Source of the DNA: Pseudobutyrivibrio sp.
GTDB lineage: Bacteria; Bacillota; Clostridia; Lachnospirales; Lachnospiraceae
Direction: 5' to 3'
Assembly (NCBI GenBank): GCA_024693775.1
Contig: JAILKL010000027.1
Location: forward strand, 1 to 44,784
Length of the DNA: 44,784 bases
The notes under the pieces were generated by a model that was given only the letters and a program-made list of their open reading frames with translations, was not told where the DNA came from and searched no databases. This document shows positions 1 to 7,398 of this stretch, piece after piece. Both the position numbers and the translations under genes were made by a program. The stretch's first letter is position 1, and every line of letters starts with the position of its first letter.

Positions 1-43
<43 letters not shown>

Positions 44-230
44 AAAAGTTTAATTCCGAATCAGTATAAAACTGACTTGTTTACTAATAAAGGTTTCGTT
101 TCATTAAGAAACTAAATGAATTTCAAGGATACATGTTTAAAATAAACTGTATTAATTCAAGGTTTGTTTCACTGTTCAGTTATCAATTTTCTTCTGCTCT
201 GTGGAGCTCCGTGCCCCTCAGTGCTCAGTT
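44..230 (-). other. rRNA operon leader (no gene)
   Basis: This AT-rich stretch lies between the probable rRNA promoter and the mature 16S 5' end. It would be transcribed and trimmed away during rRNA processing. I see no open reading frame worth calling in it, and no tRNA. Confidence 0.6.
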
Positions 231-259
231 ATAATATCATCCAAATTCGTACTTGTAAA
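231..259 (-). promoter_or_regulatory. probable rRNA operon promoter
   Basis: On the minus strand TTTACA (259-254) is separated by exactly 17 bases from TATTAT (236-231). It lies about 190 bases upstream of the 16S 5' end, a normal distance for an rRNA leader. Spacing and position support a sigma-A promoter, but neither box is perfect and other promoters could lie nearby. Confidence 0.5.
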
Positions 260-356
260 CCCCTTTTTGCCACATTTTTTAAAGTAAATCTATTTGCCGA
301 AAATCGGCTTTTTGCGTGAATTGTTTTAATTATTTACACAACTTTAAAATTCCGAC

Positions 357-384
357 AAAAAAGGATGTCATTATGACATCCTTT
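357..384 (-). terminator. intrinsic terminator with a stop codon as its loop
   Basis: A perfect 11-bp stem (arms 360-370 and 374-384) is followed on the minus strand by six T residues (362-357). The three-base loop is TAA, the stop codon of the small zinc-ribbon gene that ends here. It should end transcription of the upstream J-domain operon before the rRNA promoter. Confidence 0.85.
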
Positions 385-517
385 CCGAAAATCTGAGTTC
401 GCATTTTATATTGCAAAATACTGGAACATAGCCATTTTTGTACTTTGCATTTAACATCTTTGAAGATATATAAAACTCCTTCTTACAATTTGGACAAACT
501 CTTTTTACTGCTATCAT
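371..517 (-). CDS. 48-residue zinc-ribbon microprotein
   Basis: This short reading frame encodes 48 residues with a CPNC pair at residues 8-11 and a CNIKC pair at 35-39, a C-x2-C...C-x3-C arrangement typical of small zinc ribbons. The start is supported by GGGAG six bases upstream of ATG. It begins 18 bases after the J-domain gene, so the two are probably cotranscribed. The C-terminus is basic and short, and the stop codon sits inside the terminator loop. I do not recognise the family. A structural zinc site and nucleic acid or protein binding are inferred from the cysteines only. Confidence 0.6.
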   Translation of the reverse strand: MIAVKRVCPNCKKEFYISSKMLNAKYKNGYVPVFCNIKCELRFSERMS

Positions 518-535
518 TTGTGTCTCCCATCTAGT

Positions 536-1495
536 TTACAGTCCTTCGGCTGCGTATTGCTTTAATAATTCTTCTATCTCTATATTCGTATTTTCGATAT
601 GATAGATTTCATTTTCCTTTGGTTTGATCCACAGGTCCAGGTCAACATATCTCTTTTTGGTTCTGGTGGATAGCTTTTTGTCCGCCACAATCATTTTGAC
701 CTGTGCTACTCTTTGCTCAAATAACGGAATGACTACATAATACATCCTGTCATCCTTGAAGCTCAGATAACCTACTATCTCTCCTGATTTATTTCTTACA
801 TATAATCTGTGGTTGGAAATGCCAGCTGGATATAGCTTTGTGCCGGCACGTGGTGATATGGCATTGTCATCTAGCTCTAGCATGGCATCTATTTTGTATG
901 CCTCACCCTCTGCTTTTGCCAAATTAGGCAATGACAACATACTATCAATGAACTGGCCTGTCAATATATATGTAAGCCTAGCCAAATACTTTTGTTTTAT
1001 AACCTCAGGCAGCTCAAAAAAGAGGCTAGGTCTAGCCCCTGCCAAAAGTTCCTTGCTGGTTTCGTATAGGCTTTTTAAAAATAATGAAAAGTCCTCATCC
1101 TTTGACCAGACATATTTTCCTCTGGCTATCTCTATGGTGCCAATGCTGTTGCCGTCGAAATCCTCCACATGATGAAAAATCGGACGACTGCAGTACGCGT
1201 TTGGATTTTGCTTTACATTCCAATTGGCGCTGGCACTAGAGCGCCTTCTTGAGTTATCTGCTCTTTTATAGGTAGTAGATGAAGATGACCTTTTAGCCTT
1301 TGGACTAGGGCCATCGAAATCCTTCATGACTAGCTCATAGGCTATGTTGATTCGGGCGGCCTGCTGCCCATTTGTGTCATCTCCATTACTATCAGGATGC
1401 ATTTGATGCATCAATTTTCTATATTTACGTTTTACGGTTCTAGCATCTTCTGTTCCATCTAAGCCTAGGATTTTGAATGCTTGCGTTTTGTTCAT
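536..1495 (-). CDS. J-domain (DnaJ-like) protein
   Basis: The first 60 or so residues form a J domain, with the HPD tripeptide at residues 33-35 after a basic helix II (KRKYRKLMHQM). J domains stimulate the ATPase of DnaK-type Hsp70 chaperones. There is no glycine/phenylalanine linker and there are no CxxCxGxG zinc repeats, so this is not DnaJ itself but a class C co-chaperone. After a serine/arginine-rich linker (about residues 65-95) comes a body of about 220 residues that I do not recognise; it is probably the client- or target-binding part. The Shine-Dalgarno is weak. The gene follows the DUF3783 gene by 27 bases and precedes the zinc-ribbon gene by 18. Confidence 0.8.
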   Translation of the reverse strand: MNKTQAFKILGLDGTEDARTVKRKYRKLMHQMHPDSNGDDTNGQQAARINIAYELVMKDFDGPSPKAKRSSSSTTYKRADNSRRRSSASANWNVKQNPNAYCSRPIFHHVEDFDGNSIGTIEIARGKYVWSKDEDFSLFLKSLYETSKELLAGARPSLFFELPEVIKQKYLARLTYILTGQFIDSMLSLPNLAKAEGEAYKIDAMLELDDNAISPRAGTKLYPAGISNHRLYVRNKSGEIVGYLSFKDDRMYYVVIPLFEQRVAQVKMIVADKKLSTRTKKRYVDLDLWIKPKENEIYHIENTNIEIEELLKQYAAEGL

Positions 1496-1522
1496 TTCTA
1501 TAAGATATCCTGTATGTTGCTA

Positions 1523-1888
1523 CTATAAAATGTTCTGCGTATCTTTCACTTCATCTAAAAGATGCTCATATAAATATGCTGGGGTCCATTTTAGATTGAT
1601 AGGTGTAACCATGGCTTTATAAACTACCTTTGGAATGCCTGTGGCGTTGTATGTATTTAAAAAGGTTTCCATGGCATCATCATTGAAGCCCTCAAAAACC
1701 ATAAGCTCCTTTGGATTTATCTGGCTGTCCTTTGGAGTGAAGCCTTGATTGCTACCTGCCAAGAGACTTTCTATAGATGTATGTATATCATCACCTTTGA
1801 GTGTAATCATCTGTGCATTTACCGCTGCGCATGCCTTTGTAACGGCTGCAATTTTATTAAACATAAGATTGTAAACTAATACTTTCAT
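1523..1888 (-). CDS. DUF3783-like protein
   Basis: A 121-residue soluble protein with the features I associate with DUF3783: an N-terminal beta strand (KVLVYNLMFNKIAAV), a central ELMVFEGFNDDAMETFL segment, and an ending with K-x-V-x-T-x-x-N-x-x-W. Its biochemical role is unknown. The start is supported by a strong AGGAGG upstream of ATG. It is the first gene of a probable three-gene unit with the J-domain and zinc-ribbon genes, because a terminator (1931-1957) separates it from the gene before. The family assignment is from memory of motif shape and is moderately sure. Confidence 0.6.
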   Translation of the reverse strand: MKVLVYNLMFNKIAAVTKACAAVNAQMITLKGDDIHTSIESLLAGSNQGFTPKDSQINPKELMVFEGFNDDAMETFLNTYNATGIPKVVYKAMVTPINLKWTPAYLYEHLLDEVKDTQNIL

Positions 1889-1930
1889 GATTTTATCCTC
1901 CTATGTTTTCTATAATAATATATTTATAAG

Positions 1931-1957
1931 AAAAGGACTATGCCCAATGCATAATCC
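1931..1957 (-). terminator. intrinsic terminator after the 136-residue gene
   Basis: Arms 1935-1943 and 1949-1957 pair with one G-T wobble around a five-base loop. On the minus strand they are followed by TTTT and more T-rich sequence. It should separate the 136-residue gene from the DUF3783 gene. Confidence 0.65.
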
Positions 1958-2015
1958 CTTGTACTTCATCAAATATAAAGTTTTATTATGTTCTGCTAAA
2001 GCCACGATTGTTAAA

Positions 2016-2426
2016 CTATGCTAGCTTTTCCTCGTCCTCTTCAGAAAATAATGAAAATGTATGAGCAACAATCTTGTCTAATTCTACCTTTTGATCAGCG
2101 TGACCTTCTAAAACTGTGCCGTTGTAGGTAAGACCACATGCTGTGCTAATGTTTTTGTATTTAGTGGTCATCTTGGTAACCTCGTCGTATGTGCCGAATA
2201 GCTGAAGACCCTTAAATACTTTTTCTATAGACTTGTAGTCTTTTTCTTTAACGAGGTCTGCCACCTTGTTATAAAGGGCTGTATCCTCGTAGCTTTTTTC
2301 CTCTGAATACTTTTCTATAAAATTTAAAAAATTCTGACCTAGGCTAATAACAAATGCCTCTTCTTTATGACCACCAAGCTGCTGTTGCTGCATGCCAATC
2401 TTTCTTTTTGTACGAACTGTAATCAT
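2016..2426 (-). CDS. unrecognised 136-residue protein
   Basis: I do not recognise this protein. It is soluble, has no signal peptide, is lysine- and glutamate-rich and is probably mostly helical. It contains a glutamine run (QQQQ, residues 13-16) near a basic N-terminus and an acidic tail (SEEDEEKLA). The start is well supported by GTGAGG five bases before ATG. It appears to be a single-gene unit, with a near-consensus promoter at 2483-2511 and a terminator at 1931-1957. The strong promoter suggests substantial expression, but nothing in the context indicates a function. Confidence 0.7.
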   Translation of the reverse strand: MITVRTKRKIGMQQQQLGGHKEEAFVISLGQNFLNFIEKYSEEKSYEDTALYNKVADLVKEKDYKSIEKVFKGLQLFGTYDEVTKMTTKYKNISTACGLTYNGTVLEGHADQKVELDKIVAHTFSLFSEEDEEKLA

Positions 2427-2482
2427 TCTAACCTCACCCGTGCAAATCGTTACTAAAATCTGTACTTTTTAAACCGGACACA

Positions 2483-2511
2483 ATTTTATAACAATTTGTT
2501 CTAGCTGTCAA
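2483..2511 (-). promoter_or_regulatory. promoter of the 136-residue gene
   Basis: On the minus strand TTGACA (2511-2506) and TAAAAT (2488-2483) are separated by exactly 17 bases. This is close to the sigma-A consensus and lies about 60 bases upstream of the start codon. Confidence 0.75.
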
Positions 2512-2515
2512 CGAG

Positions 2516-2539
2516 ATTTATCATATTTCTATGATAAAT
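2516..2539. repeat. perfect 10-bp inverted repeat beside a promoter
   Basis: The arms at 2516-2525 and 2530-2539 are exact inverted copies around a four-base loop (GAAA on the minus strand). The element ends four bases upstream of the -35 box at 2511. It could be an operator or the 3' hairpin of dinB, but the minus strand after it has no T tract, so it is a poor terminator. Confidence 0.5.
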
Positions 2540-2601
2540 TTTCGTTAAAATATAAACAATTCAGCAAACTCGACTCATAGCCCTATTTTATAGTACAAAA
2601 C

Positions 2602-3849
2602 TTAAGATTTATCCATTGAATCATTGCTTTGTTCAGCCTGAAAACGTCGATTTATGTGTAAATTAGAGTCAATTGTACTGGCTCTTTGAATCGAACTGTT
2701 GCCGTACTTTCCTCTAATGGAGTCTAGAGCTCCGTCTAAAAGCTTTCGTTTTTCCTTTTTCTCATCTACAAAAAGGGATATCTGCTCAAAGCCATCCCTA
2801 TCTATATCTGAAACAGAAAGTCCCACCAATCTAAGGGGCTCTCCCTTCCAGCTTTCCTCCATAAGCTCCTTTGCCACCTGATAAATCACATCAGTAACGT
2901 CAGTGGTCTCATCTAGCTTTCGCTGATGGCTCTTATTTACAAAATCGAGATTTCTGTAGGTAATACCGACGCATCTACATTTGCCCTCGTCCCGACGCAT
3001 TCTGGCGCTAACCACATCAGCCTGGGCTAGAAGAATTCTCTCGATGCTTTCGATATCCTCTAAATCATCCTCCACAGTGGTTTCGGCTGAGTAGCCCTTT
3101 GCATCCTCTGGCTCATCCACTACGGGAGAATTGTCGAGGCCATTGGCATAATTATGGAAATGATGTGCCGCACGCTCTCCCACCACCATGGCAAGATCTG
3201 CTATAGGCGCTTGAGCTAAGTCTCCTATGGTTTTTATATGAATCATGTTGAGTCTCTTTGTGGATGACTTTCCGCAGGAAAATAGCTCGCCAACTGGAAG
3301 AGGCCACATTTTTTCTTTTATCTCGTCTGGGAAAAGTGTGTGGACCTTATTAGGCTTTTCAAAATCGCTGGCCATTTTGGCACAGAGCTTGTTTTCGCCA
3401 ATGCCCACATTTACTGTAAATCCCAGCTCATTATATATCCTGTCCTTTATCTCATGAGCTGTGGCTATAGGGTCGGGATAAATCAGATGCATTCCTGACA
3501 TATCTAAGAAAACCTCATCTATAGAAAAGGACTGCATGCATGGAGTGTACTCCTGACAAATGGCCTTGAAGGCTCTAGAGCATTTTACATACCAGTCAAA
3601 ATTGGACCTGACTACAACTAGATCTGGGCATTTGCGCATGGCAAGGCTCACAGGCTCACCTGTGACTATTCCGTATTTTTTGGCAGGGATGGACTTGGCA
3701 GCTACTATGCTTCGGCGTGAGGATGGGTCGCCACCTACTACCGATGGGATGGTCCTGATATCTGGGCCGCCCTGATTTAAGTGCTCCACTGCCGACCATG
3801 ATACAAAAGCGCTATTTACATCAATGTGAAAAATCAATCTCTCATGCAT
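2602..3849 (-). CDS. dinB: DNA polymerase IV (Y-family translesion polymerase)
   Basis: This 415-residue Y-family DNA polymerase would copy past damaged template bases. The N-terminal catalytic motif reads IFHIDVNSAFVSW, the clostridial variant of the usual HIDMDAFYAS, and the second acidic motif is FSIDEVFLDMS. Helix-hairpin-helix-like and little-finger regions follow. The frame is open to 3897, but I place the start at 3849: the conserved MHERLIFHID begins there and AGAGG lies eight bases upstream. It is transcribed divergently from the radical SAM gene. A LexA-like box overlaps its probable -35 element, which fits damage induction. The C-terminal tail after about residue 390 is unlike the core and is probably disordered. 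Confidence 0.93.
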   Translation of the reverse strand: MHERLIFHIDVNSAFVSWSAVEHLNQGGPDIRTIPSVVGGDPSSRRSIVAAKSIPAKKYGIVTGEPVSLAMRKCPDLVVVRSNFDWYVKCSRAFKAICQEYTPCMQSFSIDEVFLDMSGMHLIYPDPIATAHEIKDRIYNELGFTVNVGIGENKLCAKMASDFEKPNKVHTLFPDEIKEKMWPLPVGELFSCGKSSTKRLNMIHIKTIGDLAQAPIADLAMVVGERAAHHFHNYANGLDNSPVVDEPEDAKGYSAETTVEDDLEDIESIERILLAQADVVSARMRRDEGKCRCVGITYRNLDFVNKSHQRKLDETTDVTDVIYQVAKELMEESWKGEPLRLVGLSVSDIDRDGFEQISLFVDEKKEKRKLLDGALDSIRGKYGNSSIQRASTIDSNLHINRRFQAEQSNDSMDKS

Positions 3850-3869
3850 AATCTTAACCTCTTCTATAT

Positions 3870-3898
3870 ATAATACAGCAAAACACATATAAAGCAAA
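3870..3898 (-). promoter_or_regulatory. probable dinB promoter
   Basis: On the minus strand TTTGCT (3898-3893) and TATTAT (3875-3870) are 17 bases apart, just upstream of the dinB ribosome binding site. The -35 box is imperfect, as expected for a regulated promoter, and is overlapped by the LexA-like box. Confidence 0.5.
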
Positions 3899-3908
3899 CA
3901 TATGTTTT
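3895..3908. promoter_or_regulatory. LexA-like SOS box
   Basis: CAAACATATGTTTT contains the palindromic core AACATATGTT, which is the core of the Bacillus-type LexA operator CGAACATATGTTCG. The outer bases differ, so the match is incomplete. Its placement over the -35 region of dinB, a classic SOS gene, makes the assignment attractive. Confidence 0.5.
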
Positions 3909-3954
3909 CATTTTTCAGGTTGAATTATATGAAATCCTATTTTATTATTTTGTC

Positions 3955-4854
3955 ATGAATTACATTAGTTTATCGGATTATCTAAAAAATAAATATCATA
4001 CAAAGGTGTACAAGCTATCCCTAACCACAGGCTGTACCTGTCCTAATAGAGACGGTACCATCAGCTATGGTGGATGTATTTTCTGCTCTGAGGGAGGCTC
4101 TGGAGATTTTGCTGCCACAGAAAAGGATTTGACCGAACAAATCAAATCTGCAAGAGCTAAGGTGGATGCAAAGATACCCAGCAAAATTCCTCTTAATGAG
4201 AGAAAATATATTGCATATTTTCAGTCATACACAAACACCTATGGTGATGAAGAATATCTTAAAAAGCTGTTTGAACAGGTATCAGAGTTTCCTGAGATTG
4301 TGGGTATTTCCATTGGGACAAGACCGGATTGCCTATCAAACGATATGATTTCCTTTTTAGGTGAATTGAATAAAAAGCTGGAGGTATGGGTTGAGCTGGG
4401 ACTACAGACTATCCATGAAGATACTGCTGTGCTCATTAATCGAGGCTATACGCTGCCTGTATTTGAGGACAGCTATCAAAGACTGTCGGCTGCAGGCATC
4501 AAGGTGGTGGTCCATGTGATATTAGGGCTTCCTGGTGAAACTGTAGAGGACATGCTTTCTACTGTAGATTATCTGGCCAAGCTATCCCCTGAGCTTTTTG
4601 GAATAAAGCTGCAGCTACTGCACATTTTAAGAGGGACAAAGCTGGCTGCCATGTACGAAAAGGAGCCATTTCATGTATTTACTTTGGAGGAATATTGTGA
4701 GGTGGTAGGCAAATGTCTAAAGCTATTGCCTAATGATATGGTAATCCATCGCATTACAGGTGATGGACCAAAAAAGCTTCTCATTGCCCCTACCTGGAGT
4801 GGCAACAAGAAGCTTGTTATGAACACTATGAGAAAATATATTAGTGAATTATAA
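3955..4854 (+). CDS. radical SAM protein, YhcC/TIGR01212 family
   Basis: This 299-residue protein has the iron-sulfur motif of the YhcC group, CPNRDGT...GGCIFC. C29, C41 and C44 are the likely ligands, with a C-x11-C-x2-C spacing instead of the usual C-x3-C-x2-C. SIGTRPDC and HVILGLPGET follow, as expected for a radical SAM barrel. The substrate of the family is not established. It is the only convincing plus-strand gene in the window. The ATG at 3955 has a weak Shine-Dalgarno and overlaps the stop of a possible nine-codon upstream frame (3929-3958). Its end overlaps the end of cobD by six bases. Confidence 0.88.
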   Translation: MNYISLSDYLKNKYHTKVYKLSLTTGCTCPNRDGTISYGGCIFCSEGGSGDFAATEKDLTEQIKSARAKVDAKIPSKIPLNERKYIAYFQSYTNTYGDEEYLKKLFEQVSEFPEIVGISIGTRPDCLSNDMISFLGELNKKLEVWVELGLQTIHEDTAVLINRGYTLPVFEDSYQRLSAAGIKVVVHVILGLPGETVEDMLSTVDYLAKLSPELFGIKLQLLHILRGTKLAAMYEKEPFHVFTLEEYCEVVGKCLKLLPNDMVIHRITGDGPKKLLIAPTWSGNKKLVMNTMRKYISEL

Positions 4855-5886
4855 AATGTCCTCTAAGGCGCTAAGCAGGCCTTCGTTTTCATTTCTTTGT
4901 TTGATGGCTAATCGATAAAAGCCCTTATCAAGGCCTACATAATCAGAACAGTCTCGGATTAGGATGCCGTATTCTAAAAGTGGTTGAATTAAATCATCAC
5001 CATCATATTTGAACAAAATAAAGTTTGCATTTGTGGTATAGCATTTTAATCCCAGCTTCTTTAGGCCATCTGATAAGAAATCTCTTTCTTTATCTATGAG
5101 CTCTATAGAATCTAAAACATAATCTGTATGCTTTAGACACTCTACTGCTGCCATTTGTCCAAAGATAGATAGATTCCATTCTGGCAAATGAGCCTCTAGT
5201 GCAGCGGCAAGGCTAGGCTTTCCACATACTGCATAGCCTACTCTAACGCCTGGGATAGCGTAGGTTTTGGTCATGGCTCTAAGTACAATTAGAGACCTGG
5301 AATTTCTAATGCTATAGCATAATGAATCTGTTCTATCATATCCTGTGAGTGCAAGGAAGCACTCGTCTACCACAATAATCGCTCCAATGTTTTCACACTG
5401 AATAATAGCTGCATTTAATAGATCCTTTGGAATAATTTTTCCATTTGGATTGTTTGGACTAGTGATAAAAACAATGTCAGGCTCCTCGTTTGTAATGGCT
5501 GCAATCAAGGTTTCATCATAGTCAAAATCATTTTCTTCTTTTAAATAATGATACGCAATTTTACACTGAGGCACTGCACCCTTCAAACAGGTACTATAGC
5601 CAGAAAAACCCGGTGCCACAAGCAATGCCTTTTTAGGTGCAAAGGCATGGCAGGCTGCCATAATGATTTCTGAGGCGCCATTGCCATATACTATCTGATC
5701 GGAAGGCACTTCAAAATGACTGGCTGTGTCATTTTTTAACTGTTCATGAATCAAATCAGGGTATTTATCGGCGTGAAGAGCCGCTTCTGTTAAGACCCAC
5801 TGGACTTCTGATGGAATTCCCAGTGGATTGATGTTGACTGAAAAATCAAATTTTACGCTATTTCTATAAATGTCTCCGCCATGCAT
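4849..5886 (-). CDS. cobD: threonine-phosphate decarboxylase (CobD type)
   Basis: This PLP enzyme of the class I/II aminotransferase fold is expected to decarboxylate L-threonine O-3-phosphate to aminopropanol phosphate, the linker of the cobalamin nucleotide loop. It shows MHGGD near the N-terminus, SVNINPLG, the SPNNPNG motif, DECF, and the PLP lysine in MTKTYAIPGVRVGY. The frame is open to 5940, but MHGGD at 5886, with AAGGAG nine bases upstream, is the better start and gives 345 residues. A histidinol-phosphate aminotransferase is the main alternative, but the cobalamin operon context favours CobD. It is the last gene of the operon, 14 bases after cbiB. Confidence 0.9.
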   Translation of the reverse strand: MHGGDIYRNSVKFDFSVNINPLGIPSEVQWVLTEAALHADKYPDLIHEQLKNDTASHFEVPSDQIVYGNGASEIIMAACHAFAPKKALLVAPGFSGYSTCLKGAVPQCKIAYHYLKEENDFDYDETLIAAITNEEPDIVFITSPNNPNGKIIPKDLLNAAIIQCENIGAIIVVDECFLALTGYDRTDSLCYSIRNSRSLIVLRAMTKTYAIPGVRVGYAVCGKPSLAAALEAHLPEWNLSIFGQMAAVECLKHTDYVLDSIELIDKERDFLSDGLKKLGLKCYTTNANFILFKYDGDDLIQPLLEYGILIRDCSDYVGLDKGFYRLAIKQRNENEGLLSALEDIL

Positions 5887-5900
5887 GTCAAATAACTCCT

Positions 5901-6881
5901 TTATAAAACCAATAACATAACAATAAGTATAACCATACAAATAATTGTGGTGGCATACATAAGGACATTTGCCCTTTTTATATCCTCCAAAGATATTGGT
6001 CGAATGTCATCGCCAATATAGGGCTTTTCTACCCTTTTTCCAAAATAGCTGGCAGGTCCTGCCAAACGAACCCCAAGTGCTCCTGCGCAGGCGCTTTCTG
6101 TCTGGGCTGAATTAGGGCTGGCATGATTAAACCTATCCCTGAGATAAATTTTGCGAGCTCTGGTACCGTTATAATTTTTCCCTAGGAATGCACAGGAAAT
6201 AATCATAAGCCAGGCGCTGACTCTAGCTGGAATGAAATTTACCACGTCATCCAGCTTTGCTGCCGCTTTACCAAAGTCCATATATTTATCATTTTTATAA
6301 CCTACCATAGAATCCATGGTATTAATAGATTTGTAAATAATGCCAAGAACAGGGCCTCCGATGGCAAGATATATAAGTGGTGCAATGACTCCGTCAGAGG
6401 TGTTTTCTGCCACTGTCTCAACTGCAGCCTTTACTACTCCCGTCTCATCTAATTGAGCTGTGTCTCGTCCCACTATCATAGATACTGCTTTTCTACCATC
6501 TTCCAGGGTACCATTTTTTAGAGCATGGTAAACCTTCATGCTTTCTGTACAAAGGCTCTTTGCCGCAATACACTGGTAGGTTATCACAGCCTCTAGTATA
6601 CAACCCAAAAATGGATTAATTGTGTAAAAAGTGCGTAGAATTAGTATCGTAATTACGGATGGAATAAAAATTATAATTAAAACGAGATAAATACCATATC
6701 TTTGTTTCATTTTAGGAATCGCCTCTGTATCGAGGGATTTATCTGCTTTATTTAAAAAGAAATTCGTAAATGCCGATATAAGTGAACCAATCCATCTAAC
6801 TGGATGTGGCCAGTTCATTGGATCACCTATCAAAAGATCTAGGACGAAGCCCAGTACAAACGCCGTTATGTGATAACTCAA
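5901..6881 (-). CDS. cbiB: adenosylcobinamide-phosphate synthase CbiB
   Basis: This integral membrane protein attaches the aminopropanol (phosphate) arm to adenosylcobyric acid. It shows the family N-terminus (LGFVLDLLIGDP followed by WPHPVRWIG), the conserved VAENTSDGVIAPL block, and NTMDSMVGYKN. Several hydrophobic helices are visible, including one at the C-terminus. An ATG exists at 6899, but I prefer TTG at 6881: AAAGGGG lies six bases upstream and the resulting N-terminus matches known CbiB lengths. The start lies inside the end of cobC (59-base overlap), suggesting translational coupling. Confidence 0.92.
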   Translation of the reverse strand: MSYHITAFVLGFVLDLLIGDPMNWPHPVRWIGSLISAFTNFFLNKADKSLDTEAIPKMKQRYGIYLVLIIIFIPSVITILILRTFYTINPFLGCILEAVITYQCIAAKSLCTESMKVYHALKNGTLEDGRKAVSMIVGRDTAQLDETGVVKAAVETVAENTSDGVIAPLIYLAIGGPVLGIIYKSINTMDSMVGYKNDKYMDFGKAAAKLDDVVNFIPARVSAWLMIISCAFLGKNYNGTRARKIYLRDRFNHASPNSAQTESACAGALGVRLAGPASYFGKRVEKPYIGDDIRPISLEDIKRANVLMYATTIICMVILIVMLLVL

Positions 6882-7398
6882 AGGTATACCCCTTTCCATT
6901 TTCTACATGATAATTGTAATATTCGCCCCCGAATAATTCTGAAAGGATGGTCATAATAGTGCCACCGTGAACAACCATGGCTATATATTCCACATCCTTT
7001 GATGCGTACATAAGCTTGTTGAAGGCAGCCATTGTGCGCAATTTGACCTCTATGGAAGATTCTCCTCCAGGAAATGGAGCCATACCACCAGACTCCAGCC
7101 ATTCCTCGTATTTGGGATTGTTCTCAAGATCCTCGTAATTTTTGCCCTCAAACTCACCGAAATTGGTCTCCTTTAATCCAGCCACAACTATAGGATGAAT
7201 GTTTGGATAAATTAAACGCGCTGTCTCCACACATCTAGACATTGGACTACAAAAAACAATATCCACCTCAGGATATTTTTTGTTTTTAAGCGCATCAATG
7301 CCCTCCTGGCAGAGACCCTCGTCTGTAACTCCAATATATCTTTTCTCGATGTTTCCCTGAGTTTTTCCATGTCTAATCAAATGAATTGTTTTTTCCAT
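6823..7398 (-). CDS. cobC: histidine phosphatase, probable alpha-ribazole phosphatase CobC
   Basis: This 191-residue phosphoglycerate-mutase-fold phosphatase has the catalytic LIRHGKT motif at residues 7-13. FCSPMSRCVETA and VVHGGTI supply the other phosphate-pocket residues, and LKETNFGEFEGK is typical of the CobC branch. In cobalamin assembly it would remove the phosphate from alpha-ribazole phosphate or from adenosylcobalamin phosphate. Its ATG overlaps the stop of the preceding short CobU-like gene (TAATG). Many histidine phosphatases look alike, so the substrate is taken from the operon context. Confidence 0.85.
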   Translation of the reverse strand: MEKTIHLIRHGKTQGNIEKRYIGVTDEGLCQEGIDALKNKKYPEVDIVFCSPMSRCVETARLIYPNIHPIVVAGLKETNFGEFEGKNYEDLENNPKYEEWLESGGMAPFPGGESSIEVKLRTMAAFNKLMYASKDVEYIAMVVHGGTIMTILSELFGGEYYNYHVENGKGYTFELSHNGVCTGLRPRSFDR

